A DNA stretch of 5,714 nucleotides, from NCBI GenBank assembly GCA_007129145.1, contig SKWC01000088.1:1-5714 (forward strand). Reading direction: 5' to 3'. The notes beneath the pieces are model-generated. The model was given only the letters and a program-made list of their open reading frames with translations. It ran no database searches and was not told where the DNA came from. This stretch comes from Rubritepida sp. (lineage in GTDB: Bacteria; Pseudomonadota; Alphaproteobacteria; Acetobacterales; Acetobacteraceae). Shown in pieces: positions 5,537-5,714 of the stretch. The translations under genes were made by a program, and so were the position numbers. The stretch's first letter is position 1; the number at the start of each line of letters is the position of its first letter.

Positions 5537-5714
5537 GGCCAGCGCGCCGCCCAGCACCACCATCCGTCCGATCGCATCGCCGGTGAAGCGCGCCAGCGCG
5601 GCATGGGTGGCATCCGGGATCGGCGGCGGGGGCGCTTCGGGCAGCAGCGGAGCGAGGCGCGCGGCTTCATCCAGCGCCAGCGTGCGGGTCGCGGCGATGG
5701 CCTGGCGCAGCGCC
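5513..5714 (-). CDS. Unrecognised protein, C-terminal 66 residues
   Basis: The minus strand is open from the right edge to a TGA at 5515-5513, giving 66 residues and no start inside the window apart from late ATG codons. The sequence starts ALRQAIAATRTLALDEAARL, has a Pro-rich bend PEAPPPPIPD (25-34), then a helix-like segment and the hydrophobic stretch GRMVVLGGALAAAF (49-62), ending APER. Codon use (G/C at third positions) is typical of the window's genes, and the position fits a convergent gene ending 15 bp from the membrane-protein stop. I do not recognise the family. The alternative is that no gene is here, but the open frame to the edge with gene-like codon bias argues for coding. Confidence 0.55.
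   Translation of the reverse strand, partial: ALRQAIAATRTLALDEAARLAPLLPEAPPPPIPDATHAALARFTGDAIGRMVVLGGALAAAFAPER

Overview
The window is a very GC-rich, densely coding stretch of bacterial chromosome. Its strong G/C bias at third codon positions creates long antisense shadow ORFs. The mix of acyl-CoA, N-formylglutamate, amidohydrolase and SDR genes suits a high-GC alphaproteobacterium, perhaps Acetobacteraceae (Roseomonas-like). That placement is inference from composition and gene type; no rRNA or marker gene is present.

Layout, left to right. (1) Minus strand: the N-terminal 120 codons of an enoyl-CoA hydratase/isomerase run off the left edge. They follow an N-formylglutamate amidohydrolase in a two-gene unit with a 4-base GTGA overlap. 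(2) A 113-bp divergent gap leads to a plus-strand DUF169/COG2043 protein of unknown function with seven cysteines. (3) Its end overlaps tail-to-tail, by 19 bp, with a minus-strand amidohydrolase of the 2-pyrone-4,6-dicarboxylate lactonase (LigI)-like type. The overlap is a perfect hairpin that carries both stop codons. (4) A 130-bp divergent gap with a perfect 8-bp dyad separates that gene from a plus-strand classical SDR. (5) An 89-bp gap, relatively AT-rich at its right end, holds the best promoter candidate in the window. It lies directly before a 512-residue polytopic membrane protein that resembles GT-C glycosyltransferases. (6) At the right edge the last 66 residues of an unrecognised minus-strand protein converge on the membrane protein, with a perfect 9-bp hairpin at the junction.

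The left five genes look like small catabolic modules: a crotonase with a formylglutamate hydrolase, and an amidohydrolase with a divergent oxidoreductase. The membrane protein looks like a separate cell-envelope gene. I see no mobile element, CRISPR array, RNA gene or defence system, and no clear undescribed multi-gene system. The most notable points are the hairpins at both convergent junctions, the LigI-like enzyme that appears to lack some substrate-binding arginines, the dyad between the amidohydrolase and SDR genes, the probably leaderless membrane gene and the uncharacterised DUF169 protein.
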